A DNA stretch of 64,000 nt. It comes from Lentzea xinjiangensis (lineage in GTDB: Bacteria; Actinomycetota; Actinomycetes; Mycobacteriales; Pseudonocardiaceae). Below the pieces are notes generated by a model, which worked only from the letters and a program-made list of their open reading frames with translations, was not told where the DNA came from and ran no database searches. Positions within the stretch are counted from its first letter, which is position 1, and each line of letters opens with the position of its first letter. Positions 18,108 through 25,635 of this stretch are shown here, piece after piece. A program made the translations under genes and the position numbers. Location of the stretch: positions 142,859-206,858 of the forward strand of contig NZ_FOFR01000007.1 in the NCBI RefSeq assembly GCF_900110955.1. Direction: 5' to 3'.

Positions 18108-18608
18108 CTAGCCGGTGCGGCGGTGGCGGTGGTTGGCGACCGCGACGCGGTTCGCGCACCTGGCGGAGCAGAAGCGGCGGCGCCCGTTGCGGCTGGTGTC
18201 GACGAACGCGGTGCCGCAGCCCTCCCGGTCGCACCAGCCGATGCGGCCGGCGTCCTCGCAGAACAACGCGGCCATGCCCGCCGCGGTGTAGGCCTTGACC
18301 CGCACGTCGGTGGGGGCGTCCTCGCGTGCGTAGTGCAGGTGCGGTGCGCGGCCGTCGTGCGTGGAGATGTAGTGCGCGGTCGACGACTCGGCCAGCAGCT
18401 CGTTGAGCAGCTCCACGGTGGGTTCGCGGAAGACCTGCCGCAGCCGCTCGATCCAGTCCCGCACGTCACGTTCCTGCCGCGCGTCCAGCGACCCCAGCGG
18501 CCGGTAGTCCGACGCTTCGAGCACGTCGATCAGGTGCGCGGACCGATCGGTGTTGACCAGCGTCGCGGCGAGCTCGGCGGCCGCCCCTCCGTAAGGGTTG
18601 AAATGCAC
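18108..18608 (-). CDS. CGNR zinc-finger transcriptional regulator
   Basis: 166 residues from a GTG. The N-terminal ABATE domain (LAATLVNT to about residue 110) binds an unknown ligand, and the C-terminal CDREGCGTAFVDTSRNGRR plus RFCSARCANRVAVANHR is the four-Cys CGNR finger that binds DNA. Such regulators often act on neighbouring stress or export genes. It is divergent from a tiny zinc-ribbon ORF, with only 26 bases between the starts. Confidence 0.93.
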   Translation of the reverse strand: MHFNPYGGAAAELAATLVNTDRSAHLIDVLEASDYRPLGSLDARQERDVRDWIERLRQVFREPTVELLNELLAESSTAHYISTHDGRAPHLHYAREDAPTDVRVKAYTAAGMAALFCEDAGRIGWCDREGCGTAFVDTSRNGRRRFCSARCANRVAVANHRHRRTG

Positions 18609-18634
18609 TAGACCATGACAGCACGCTGGGGGAC

Positions 18635-18841
18635 ATGATCGCCACCTGCCCCGCCTGCCGCTGGTCCTGCTCGTCCGCCGTCTCCTCGCACGGCGCGGTG
18701 TCCTACGTGCGCTGCGTGTGCGGCCTGTTCCTCGTCGTGGAACGCGGAGTGGTCACCGCGACGGCCGGGACCAGCACGTTCGGCCCGGTTCACCACAGCT
18801 GTGGTGATCTTGCTAGGGTCGCGGACCGTGAGCCGTCGTGA
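18635..18841 (+). CDS. Small putative zinc-ribbon protein
   Basis: 68 residues with two Cys pairs, CPAC near the start and CVCG at residues 27-30, around SSAVSSHGAVSYVRC, a pattern seen in small actinobacterial zinc-ribbon proteins. GGGGGA precedes the ATG closely. The last third overlaps the promoter and operator of the downstream TetR gene and may be non-conserved. It could be a real small protein divergent from CGNR, or chance. Confidence 0.5.
   Translation: MIATCPACRWSCSSAVSSHGAVSYVRCVCGLFLVVERGVVTATAGTSTFGPVHHSCGDLARVADREPS
18790..18819 (+). promoter_or_regulatory. Perfect 18-base palindrome and TAGGGT -10 box: TetR operator-promoter
   Basis: TCACCACAGCTGTGGTGA (18790-18807) is fully symmetric and lies directly upstream of TAGGGT (18814-18819), which is 8 bases before the TetR GTG. 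A repressor bound there would block polymerase, so autorepression is expected. Confidence 0.75.
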
Positions 18842-19445
18842 TCTGCTGTGCGACACCGCGATCCAGATCCTCGCGGTGGAGGGCGGCCGCGGGCTGACCC
18901 ACCGCGCGATCGACCGCGAGGCCGGCGTCCCGATCGGCACCACCAAGAACTACTTCCCGACCCGCGAGGCGATCCTCACCGCCGCCGCGGCCAGGATGAC
19001 GTCCCTGCACCGCGCCGCGGTCGAGCGCCTGCGCGAGACCACGCCGCACGACATCAGCCCCGCCGACGTCGCCGAGCTGTACCCGGCGCTGCTGCGCCGG
19101 GCGGTGGACGGCGACCCGACGCAGATGCTCGCCATGGTCGAGCTGTACCTGGAGGCGGTGCGCCGTCCGGGCGTGCGCGAGGCGTTGTCGGGCATGGTGC
19201 TCGCCAACGCCGAGGCCGGTGCGGCGTTGCAGCAGGCGGCGGGCCTGCCCTCGACCGTGCGCGACACCGGTCTGCTGGACGCGTACTTCCTGGGCGTGGC
19301 GATCTCCCTGCTCGCGCTGCCGGCGCAGACGCTGGCGGCCGTGGGCCTGGACGACCCGTACGCGCTGGGGATCGGCGTGTTCTGCGCGACCGTGCCCGGC
19401 GCCGGGCCGGGTCAGGCCGCCAGCGCGGCGAGCAGCTCCTCGTAG
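18828..19445 (+). CDS. TetR/AcrR family regulator
   Basis: 205 residues from the GTG at 18828; an earlier in-frame GTG at 18801 lies inside the operator and is rejected. The DNA-binding domain is residues 1-50 (RGLTHRAIDREAGVPIGTTKNYFPTREAIL). The C-terminal ligand domain is helical and Ala/Leu-rich. The adjacent palindrome suggests autoregulation; its other target may be the overlapping zinc-ribbon ORF or a distant gene. The 3' end overlaps a convergent kinase gene by 34 bases. Confidence 0.92.
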   Translation: MSRRDLLCDTAIQILAVEGGRGLTHRAIDREAGVPIGTTKNYFPTREAILTAAAARMTSLHRAAVERLRETTPHDISPADVAELYPALLRRAVDGDPTQMLAMVELYLEAVRRPGVREALSGMVLANAEAGAALQQAAGLPSTVRDTGLLDAYFLGVAISLLALPAQTLAAVGLDDPYALGIGVFCATVPGAGPGQAASAASSSS

Positions 19446-19933
19446 GTCCGGCCGGGCTCGGCGCCCTCGGTCTGGATCACCGCGGTCCGCGGCGTCAGGT
19501 AGGCGGCGAGGTGGTCGTGGATCCGGCGGATCAGGGTGGCGCCGCCCAGCGCCTCGACGGCCGGGTCGATGGGGTGGTCGCGGTGCCGGAACCGGTCGAT
19601 GGTGGTCTCGGGCGCGGCGAGCAGCACGAACTCGATGTAGTCCGCGCCGGCGGACCGGGCCGCCTGCGCGAACCGGTCCCGCTCGTCGCGGCGGGCGACG
19701 AGCTGCGGCATCACGACGTCGTTGCCCGAGGACAGGTGCGTGACGGCCATGGCGATCGCGAGCGGGCGGACGAGGCCGACGGCGCCGTAGAAGTCGTCCT
19801 GCCAGCCGCCCACGAGCCGCACCACCTCGTCGGCGTCGAGGTTGAGCGTTCCGGGGTGGTCGGCGGCGTAGCGGGCGGCGATGGTCGACTTGCCGACGCC
19901 GGTGGGACCGTTGAGGTGGATGAGCCTGGGCAC
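19412..19933 (-). CDS. P-loop kinase-like ATPase
   Basis: 173 residues from a GTG. Walker A is GPTGVGKST (residues 9-17) and LNLDADEVVRLVGGW supplies the acidic substrate/metal site, as in gluconate/shikimate-type kinases and Zeta-toxin-like AAA_33 proteins. A lid with RFRHRDHPID follows. It is probably a cytoplasmic small-molecule kinase; the substrate is unknown. No antitoxin-like neighbour is present, so a toxin role is not favoured. Confidence 0.85.
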   Translation of the reverse strand: MPRLIHLNGPTGVGKSTIAARYAADHPGTLNLDADEVVRLVGGWQDDFYGAVGLVRPLAIAMAVTHLSSGNDVVMPQLVARRDERDRFAQAARSAGADYIEFVLLAAPETTIDRFRHRDHPIDPAVEALGGATLIRRIHDHLAAYLTPRTAVIQTEGAEPGRTYEELLAALAA

Positions 19934-20009
19934 CGGCTCGATTCTCCGGCCGGCGGCCGGTCTCCGCCAGCTCCGTGATCTTCGCCCGGCACCGGGGCGG
20001 CCTCCGGGA

Positions 20010-20873
20010 TCAGCGGTTGATCCTGGCCAGCTCGTCGATCGCGGTGGCCACCAGTGCGATGGCGATGTCGGGGGACTTGCCGCAGCTGGCCGGGCGCGGC
20101 GGCACGGGCTGCTTGGCCAGCGTCACCCGCCACTCGCGGCCGTCGGTGTGCCGCACGGTCGCGGAGCCGGGCGTCTCGCCCACCACCGTCAGCACGTCGC
20201 GGGTCTCGCCGATCCGGCGGCGCACGGCGACCTCGGCGACCTGCCCTCGCGGGCTGAAGCAGGACCGGCCCCGACACCGGTCGGCCACGATGCCCTCCGT
20301 GACGACGCGCTCGGCCAACCGGTGGTCGATTCGCCCGTACAGGTGACCGGTGGGCAGCAGGACGCCGGTGGGCGCGAACCGGTGCCCGCCGGTGTGCGTG
20401 CACTCCCACAGCCGCAGCGCCGTGGCGATCGGCCGGCCGTACAGCGCGCAGCAGACGTCACGTTTGCTGTTGGTGCAGATCAGCAGCAACGGGTCGCGGA
20501 CAGGGGTGCCGAACGCGGTCGAGCGGCCCGCGCCCAGCGCCTCGAAGTTCAGCTCGAGCGCTTCCTCCGGCGCTGCCAGATCCGCCTGCTCCAGCCACGA
20601 CGCGCCGGGCTTCGTCGAGGCCAGGTACAGGCGGCGGCGCGCGGGGGTGCGGTCGTCGGCGTGCTTGCCGGGGCGGCGGATCAGCAGCACGCGCACACCG
20701 GTGCCGGCCGCACGGCGCTGCAGCTCGGCACCGAGCTCGGGGTCGAGGTGGCTTTCCAGCAGCGCGTCGCGGCCCCACGGGCCCGGTTGCTCCAGGCACA
20801 ACCACGCCGTCGCGGTCGCGGCCGTACCGGCCAGCGGTTCCTCCGCGAAGCCGGAAAGTACGGAGCACCTCAT
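20010..20873 (-). CDS. Sucrase/ferredoxin-like (thioredoxin-fold [2Fe-2S]) family protein
   Basis: 287 residues. The family signature CTNSKRDVCCALYGRPI followed by ECTHTGGHRFAPTG provides the Cys and HxxxH ligands of the Apd1-type [2Fe-2S] cluster. Yeast Apd1 and bacterial relatives are redox proteins tied to oxidative stress; the historical name sucrase is misleading. The ATG at 20873 is 6 bases after a TAGGGT box on this strand; a GTG two codons upstream abuts that box and is unlikely. A symmetric TAAGGG site lies further upstream. Confidence 0.88.
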   Translation of the reverse strand: MRCSVLSGFAEEPLAGTAATATAWLCLEQPGPWGRDALLESHLDPELGAELQRRAAGTGVRVLLIRRPGKHADDRTPARRRLYLASTKPGASWLEQADLAAPEEALELNFEALGAGRSTAFGTPVRDPLLLICTNSKRDVCCALYGRPIATALRLWECTHTGGHRFAPTGVLLPTGHLYGRIDHRLAERVVTEGIVADRCRGRSCFSPRGQVAEVAVRRRIGETRDVLTVVGETPGSATVRHTDGREWRVTLAKQPVPPRPASCGKSPDIAIALVATAIDELARINR

Positions 20874-20879
20874 CCGCAC

Positions 20880-20920
20880 ACCCTATACGGCCGATCGGGT
20901 GATGACTAAGGGCACCCTTA
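20880..20920 (-). promoter_or_regulatory. Promoter with TAAGGG-N2-CCCTTA operator-like site
   Basis: On the minus strand TAGGGT (20880-20885) lies 6 bases before the ATG, and TAAGGGTGCCCTTA (20907-20920), arms 6 + 6, lies about 21 bases further upstream, around the -35 position. The layout resembles iron boxes of DtxR/IdeR-type repressors without matching their consensus. Confidence 0.5.
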
Positions 20921-21119
20921 CTCAACCTTCGTGTTCGTCGACATCAGCGGTTCTCCTGCCGGGACGGGGACTGGGTCTTCCGGTCACGGACCTCGGCCCG
21001 GGGCAACGTGTCCGGTGTCCTGGCGGGCTTCACCACCCCGGCCGAGTCGAAACGCGACCCGCTCACCGGGCCGCGGCGGTGCGGCGCGCGCCGGTGCGGG
21101 TGCGTGGCGCGGCGAGGGC

Positions 21120-21422
21120 GCCACGTTGCCGCCCAGACGTCGTGCCCGATGAGGGTGGCCAGCGCGGTGATCTGCTCGTCCACGGCGGCGCGGCGCTGCT
21201 CGACGACGGCGAGCGCGAGCAGGCCGACCGGCGACATGCCGGCCTCGAACCGCGGGGACTCCCCGGCGAACCGTTGAGCTTGAACACCTCCTCTTGGTGG
21301 CGTCCGCGCATGGTCTGCGCCATCTCGCAGGGGCGCACGGGCCGCTCCGCCAGCAGGGCCAGCGCCAGGGGAGTGGTGCGCTCGACCGTCACATCCGCTC
21401 CCGAATATTCGGCGCCGAACAT
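21120..21422 (-). pseudogene. PadR family regulator relic (internal deletion plus frameshift)
   Basis: The first part reads TTPLALALLAERPVRPCEMAQTMRGRHQEEVFKLN, the start of a PadR winged helix (family norm continues YGSLY...). Immediately after KLN the frame changes and the sequence resumes as PRFEAGMSPVGLLALAVVEQ and RRAAVDEQITALATLIGHD, which is the PadR C-terminal dimerisation helix. Roughly the middle of the protein is gone. It is divergent from an intact SDR gene, a common PadR/SDR arrangement, so this was probably its regulator. The C-terminal boundary is approximate. Confidence 0.7.
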
Positions 21423-21425
21423 AGC

Positions 21426-21431
21426 TAGGGT
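21426..21431 (+). promoter_or_regulatory. TAGGGT -10 box, leaderless start for SDR
   Basis: TAGGGT ends 7 bases before the ATG at 21439. Only 16 bases separate the SDR start from the start of the divergent PadR relic, so the box lies between the two starts. Confidence 0.5.
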
Positions 21432-21438
21432 GCGGGGC

Positions 21439-22137
21439 ATGACAACGGTGATCACCGGGGGAAGCCGGGGTATCGGTGCCGCGACCGCGCGCAGGCTCGT
21501 GCGCGACGGGCACCGGGTCGTCATCAGCTACCGCCAGGCCGCCGACGAGGCGCGGCGGCTGGAGGACGAGCTCGGCGTGCTGGCCGTGCGCGCCGACACC
21601 GCCGACGAGGACGACGTGACGCGCCTGTTCGACGCCGCCGGGAACGACATCACCGGCGTGGTGAACAACGCCGGCATCACCTCCCCGTCGGGCCCGCTGG
21701 CCTCGCTGCGGACCGAGGACCTGCGGCGGGTCGTGGACGTGAACGTGATCGGCGCGTTCTTCGTCGCCCGCGAGGCGTCGCGGCGGATGACCGGCGGCTC
21801 GATCGTGAACGTGTCCTCGGGCGCGGCCACGCTGGGCAGCCCCGGCGAGTACGTGCACTACGCCGCCACCAAGGCCGCGGTGGACGCGATGACGATCGGC
21901 CTGGCCAAGGAGCTCGCGCCCCGCGGGATCCGGGTGAACTGCGTGCAGCCGGGCACGATCCGCACCGACATCCACCGGCTCTCCGGCCAGCCGGACCGCC
22001 CGGACCGCGTCGCCGGGCGGGTGCCGATGGGACGGCCGGGGGAGGCCGACGAGATCGCGAACGCCATCGCGTGGCTGCTGTCGGAGGAGGCGTCGTACAC
22101 GACGGGCGCGATCCTGCGGGTGACAGGCGGCACATGA
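21439..22137 (+). CDS. SDR family oxidoreductase
   Basis: 232 residues, a classical short-chain dehydrogenase. The NAD(P)-binding motif is ITGGSRGIG (residues 5-13), then NNAG, catalytic Ser127, and Tyr141-x3-Lys145 (YAATK). The C-terminal IAWLLSEEASYTTGAILRVTGGT is typical of the FabG-like group. Its divergent regulator is broken, so expression may be constitutive. The stop codon is duplicated in a 12-base tandem array. Confidence 0.95.
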   Translation: MTTVITGGSRGIGAATARRLVRDGHRVVISYRQAADEARRLEDELGVLAVRADTADEDDVTRLFDAAGNDITGVVNNAGITSPSGPLASLRTEDLRRVVDVNVIGAFFVAREASRRMTGGSIVNVSSGAATLGSPGEYVHYAATKAAVDAMTIGLAKELAPRGIRVNCVQPGTIRTDIHRLSGQPDRPDRVAGRVPMGRPGEADEIANAIAWLLSEEASYTTGAILRVTGGT

Positions 22138-22173
22138 GGCGGCACATGAGGCGGGAGGTGCGGCGGGAGGTGC
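22126..22173. repeat. 12-base tandem repeat x4 spanning the SDR stop codon
   Basis: Two copies of GGCGGCACATGA, each ending in the in-frame TGA, are followed by two copies of GGCGGGAGGTGC. The unit length keeps frame, so a second stop follows 12 bases after the first. Confidence 0.92.
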
Positions 22174-22224
22174 GGTCTTTCGCCTCTGCGGCCGCCGTGC
22201 GCGCTGCCCCTAAGCTTCTCCGTC

Positions 22225-22854
22225 ATGCCGGCGCCCACGCTCACCGACTTCGTGCTCGCCCACACGACACCGGCCCCGGTGCCCCTGGTGCCCGAGATCG
22301 TCCTGCACAGCGCGGTGGAGGCGATGGACCTGTGGGAGCTCACCGACCACGACCAGCCGCCGTTCTGGGCGTTCCCGTGGGCGGGCGGCCAGGCGCTCGC
22401 GCGGCACCTGCTGGACCGGCCCGCGCTGGTGCGCGGCAAGAAGGTCTTCGACCTCGCATCCGGCTCGGGCCTGGTGGCCATCGCGGCGGCACTGGCGGGG
22501 GCGGACTCGGTGACCGCGAACGACATCGACCCGTTGTCACTGGCGGCGGTCGAGCTCAACGCGGCGGGAAACGGCGTCGCGGTCACCACCCTGCCCGGTG
22601 ACCGGCTCGACGGCGACGCCCACGGCGCCGACGTGGTGCTGGCCGGTGACGTCTTCTACGACGCGCGGATCACCGCGCTGGTGCTGCCGTTCCTGACCAG
22701 GGCGGCGGCCAGGGGCGCGCTCGTGCTGCTGGGGGACCCCGACCGCGCGCACCTGCCGCGCGACCGGTTCGTCCGGCAGGCCCGCTACGAGGTGCCGGTG
22801 CCGCTGACCCTGGAGAGCACCGAGACCCGCAGCGCGACCGTGTGGCGCGCCTGA
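22225..22854 (+). CDS. Class I SAM methyltransferase, ETFB/METTL20-like
   Basis: 209 residues. PPFWAFPWAGGQALARHLLD precedes motif I VFDLASGSGLVAIAAALAG; post-motif elements are ANDIDPLSLAAVELNA and VVLAGDVFYDARIT. The PFWAFPWAGG and GDxFYD motifs are those of the protein-lysine methyltransferase group that includes ETF-beta methyltransferase METTL20 and is often misnamed nicotinamide N-methyltransferase or L11 methyltransferase. A TAAGCT box (22211-22216) lies 8 bases before the ATG. Confidence 0.88.
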   Translation: MPAPTLTDFVLAHTTPAPVPLVPEIVLHSAVEAMDLWELTDHDQPPFWAFPWAGGQALARHLLDRPALVRGKKVFDLASGSGLVAIAAALAGADSVTANDIDPLSLAAVELNAAGNGVAVTTLPGDRLDGDAHGADVVLAGDVFYDARITALVLPFLTRAAARGALVLLGDPDRAHLPRDRFVRQARYEVPVPLTLESTETRSATVWRA

Positions 22855-22887
22855 CCGGCCCTGCTTCCCGGCTGGCCCGGTTTCCGG

Positions 22888-23637
22888 CTAACCCAGGCGC
22901 TCGACCACGAACGCGGTGAGGAACCCGGCCGTGGTGCACAGACCGGTGTAGAGGCGGGCGCGCTCGTAGGCCTCGGGGATCATGGTGTCGGCGATCATCG
23001 CCAGGATCGCCCCCGCCGCGACCGCGGTGATCAACGCGATGAGCTGCGGTGACGCGCCGTCGAGCAGCACGTTGCCCAGCGCCGCCGACAGGCCGCTCAC
23101 GACCGCGATCGCACCCCACACGCCGAAGACGTACCCGCTGCCGCGGCCCGCCCGCTTCATGCCGGCGACGCTGGACAGGCCCTCCGGCACGTTCGAGATC
23201 ACCACCGCCGCCAGCATCGCCGCCCCGACCCCGCCGCCGCCGATCAGCGACACGCCCAGCACGACCGACTCCGGCACACCGTCGAGCAGGGCGCCGAGCG
23301 CGATCGCGGTACCGCTGCCGGCCTGGTCCTGCTCACTGGGCTGGTTGCCGCTGCGCTTGCGGTGCCGGGCGCCGCGGCGGGCCAGCAGCACGTTCGCCAG
23401 CACGTACGCGACCGCGCCGGCCAGGAACCCGGCCGAGGTGGCGAGCAGGCCACCGGTCTGCTCCGCCTCGTCCATCAGCTCGAACGCCGCGGCCGCGGTC
23501 AGCACACCGGCGCCGAACGCCATCACGACCGCCACGATGTCCCGGGGCACCGCGACGAACCACGCGACGAGCGCGCCCAGCACGAGCGCGCCACCACCGG
23601 CCAGACCCCACAACCCTGCTTCCACCCATTGCGGCAC
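22888..23637 (-). CDS. ZIP family metal transporter-like membrane protein
   Basis: 249 residues with about eight membrane segments and a short charged loop (RRGARHRKRSGNQPSEQDQAG) after the third. The helix-4 metal site reads LLDGVPESVVLG and helix 5 VISNVPEGLS, so the usual His residues of HNxPEG are replaced by Asp and Asn while both Glu remain. It probably moves a divalent cation, but specificity may differ from zinc uptake. GTG start. Confidence 0.85.
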   Translation of the reverse strand: MPQWVEAGLWGLAGGGALVLGALVAWFVAVPRDIVAVVMAFGAGVLTAAAAFELMDEAEQTGGLLATSAGFLAGAVAYVLANVLLARRGARHRKRSGNQPSEQDQAGSGTAIALGALLDGVPESVVLGVSLIGGGGVGAAMLAAVVISNVPEGLSSVAGMKRAGRGSGYVFGVWGAIAVVSGLSAALGNVLLDGASPQLIALITAVAAGAILAMIADTMIPEAYERARLYTGLCTTAGFLTAFVVERLG

Positions 23638-23758
23638 GCCCCCATCTTGGCGAACGGATCACCGTTGAGCAGGCTCAGCGCCTCGGTGGCGGTACGAACA
23701 CCCCCCAGGACATCAGGCCAGACGGCCTTGCGGCCACGTGCTGTCCTAAAGTCTGCCC

Positions 23759-24706
23759 ATGCTGGAGACCTCGGCCCGCCTGCTGCACCTGCTCGCCCTG
23801 CTGCAGTCGCGCCGCGACTGGCAAGGCAGCGAACTCGCCGACGAGCTGCGGATCAGCCCCCGCACCGTGCGCCGCGACGTCGACCGCCTGCGCGAGCTCG
23901 GCTACCCCGTCAACGCCACCACCGGGTCGTTCGGCGGCTACCGCCTCGGCGCCGGCGCCGAACTGCCCCCGCTGCTGCTCGACGACAACGAGGCCGTCGC
24001 CGTGGTCGCCGCCCTGCGCACCAACGCCGTCACCGGCCTGGAGGAGACGTCGCTGCGCGCCCTGCTCAAACTCGAACAGGTCCTGCCCGCACGCCTGCGC
24101 CACCGCGTCTCCGCCCTGCAGCACGTCGAGTCCGTCCCGCGCGACCAGGCCCCGGCCCTCGACCCCGGCCTGCTCTCCACCCTGGCCGCCGCCTGCCGCG
24201 ACAGCGACACCATCCGCTTCGACTACCACTCCCACGACGGCACCCCCACACGCCGCCGCGTCGAACCCCACCGCCTCGTCAGCTGGGGCCGCCGCTGGTA
24301 CCTCGTCGCCTGGGACTGCGACCGCGCCGACTGGCGCAGCTTCCGCGTCGACCGCATCAGCCCGCCCACGCCGCCGTTCGGCCCCCGCTTCACCCCGCGC
24401 GAGTTCGACGCCACCACCTTCGTCGCCGCCAGCGCCACCTCGGCGGCGTGGCGCTTCCAGGCCCGCGTCCTCGTCCACGCGCCCGCACACGCCGTGGCGG
24501 CCCGGATCAACGCCCACACCGGCACCGTCGAAGCCGTCGACGAGTCGACGTGCGTGCTCGTGACCGGCTCGGACTCGGTCGAGACCCTCGCCGTGTGGAT
24601 CGGACTGCTCGGCTTCGACTTCGAGGTCACCTCACCACCGGAGCTCGTGGCACACGTTCGCTCTCTTGCGGCCCGCTACGCCCGCGCCGTACAAGACTCA
24701 CCATGA
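23759..24706 (+). CDS. HTH/WYL domain transcriptional regulator (DeoR-like YafY type)
   Basis: 315 residues. The HTH_11 domain is residues 1-60 (WQGSELADELRISPRTVRRDVDRLRELGYPV), followed by the linker GSFGGYRLG. The WYL domain is about residues 145-225 (IRFDYHSHDGTPTRRRVEPHRLV, RRWYLVAWDCDRADWRSFRVDRI) and a WCX-type end closes the protein. WYL domains bind nucleotides or ssDNA. A TAAAGT box is 6 bases before the ATG. It overlaps the following small gene by 4 bases. Confidence 0.93.
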   Translation: MLETSARLLHLLALLQSRRDWQGSELADELRISPRTVRRDVDRLRELGYPVNATTGSFGGYRLGAGAELPPLLLDDNEAVAVVAALRTNAVTGLEETSLRALLKLEQVLPARLRHRVSALQHVESVPRDQAPALDPGLLSTLAAACRDSDTIRFDYHSHDGTPTRRRVEPHRLVSWGRRWYLVAWDCDRADWRSFRVDRISPPTPPFGPRFTPREFDATTFVAASATSAAWRFQARVLVHAPAHAVAARINAHTGTVEAVDESTCVLVTGSDSVETLAVWIGLLGFDFEVTSPPELVAHVRSLAARYARAVQDSP

Positions 24707-24969
24707 CCATCACCGGACGGGACATCGAGCACCTGCTCTACACCGACACGCCCGACCCCGTCCTGGTCGTGCACAACGGGCAGACCCAGCTCGTCGCCGC
24801 CGACGAGCTGGAGGACCACACCGGCGCCGTGGTGGTGTGCTCGCGGGCCGAGCTGCTGCGGCACGTGGGGGAGCGGGACCTCAGCGAGCAGGAGCTGACG
24901 GCGATCGCGGCCACTCTGACGGCGGCCATCCAAGACCCGGCTCAGCCGCGGCCGCTCTGGCCCGCCTGA
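24703..24969 (+). CDS. Small hypothetical protein co-translated with WYL regulator
   Basis: 88 residues starting in an ATGA overlap with the WYL regulator, hence translationally coupled. It contains DPVLVVHNGQTQLVAADELED and VVVCSRAELLRHVG, a compact alpha/beta pattern, and is acidic. I do not recognise a family. A partner or modulator role for the regulator is suggested only by the coupling. Confidence 0.75.
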   Translation: MTITGRDIEHLLYTDTPDPVLVVHNGQTQLVAADELEDHTGAVVVCSRAELLRHVGERDLSEQELTAIAATLTAAIQDPAQPRPLWPA

Positions 24970-24990
24970 CCACATCAAGCCGGGGCTCGG

Positions 24991-25551
24991 TCAGCCCGAG
25001 AACAGCACCAGAAGACCGATCGCCACCAGCACCACCGGCAGGACGACGTGCCCCCACCTCGCCAGCGCGCGGGCCACCACCCGACGCGACGCGAGGAACC
25101 GGCCCGCCAGGCACCACACCCCGACCAGCACCAGGAACACCGCCACGTAGACCCACACCGAGCCGGCGACGGTGAAGACCGGCACGTAGACGCCGATGTT
25201 GTCGCCACCGTTGGCCAGCGTCACGCCGGCGACGGCCACCACGCCGGGGGCGGTCTCCGGTTCGTCCGAGTCATCCGAGCCGCGCCACAACGACCAGGCG
25301 GCCCGCAACCCCAGCGCCAGGGGGACCAGGCCCAGCCACGGGCGGACCTGCTCGGGCAGCAGGGACGCGCCGAGCGCGCCCACCACCGCCACGGCCAGGA
25401 TCGCCGCGAAACCCAGGTACTGGCCCGCCACCACCCGCCAAGCGGACCTGGCCCGCGCGAAGAACAGCGCGAGGAGCACCAGGTCGTCGACGTTGGTCAC
25501 CGCGAACATGCCCGCCGCCTGGCCGACCACCCCGAGATCCACGACGGGCAT
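24991..25551 (-). CDS. CadD-type cadmium resistance transporter
   Basis: 186 residues, five to six membrane segments. Family motifs are FAVTNVDDLVLLALFF near residue 16 and VTLANGGDNIGVYVPVF near residue 110, both with the acidic pairs that line the cation path in CadD (PF03596). It should export or sequester cadmium or another divalent cation. It is divergent from an SDR gene, and one arm of a shared TetR-type operator lies 17 bases upstream of its ATG. Confidence 0.92.
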   Translation of the reverse strand: MPVVDLGVVGQAAGMFAVTNVDDLVLLALFFARARSAWRVVAGQYLGFAAILAVAVVGALGASLLPEQVRPWLGLVPLALGLRAAWSLWRGSDDSDEPETAPGVVAVAGVTLANGGDNIGVYVPVFTVAGSVWVYVAVFLVLVGVWCLAGRFLASRRVVARALARWGHVVLPVVLVAIGLLVLFSG

Positions 25552-25567
25552 TCTCGCGCACCAAGAA

Positions 25568-25621
25568 CGGATAGTTCATCCGCATCGTGCTACCGTCGAC
25601 CACAAGTGGATGAACTATCCG
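25568..25621. promoter_or_regulatory. Paired operators between cadD-like gene and SDR
   Basis: CGGATAGTTCATCC (25568-25581) and its exact complement GGATGAACTATCCG (25608-25621) form a perfect 14-base inverted pair. Each half is itself quasi-symmetric (GGAT-N5-ATCC), so these look like two oppositely oriented repressor sites, one next to each divergent start. A near-identical third site precedes the tetR-like gene at 26490-26502. Confidence 0.75.
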
Positions 25622-25635
25622 AATAGGGGAGTGCC

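Noticed and set aside
19412..19933. P-loop kinase as a Zeta-type toxin
   Set aside because: No adjacent antitoxin gene and the gene is a single convergent unit; the motifs equally fit metabolite kinases.
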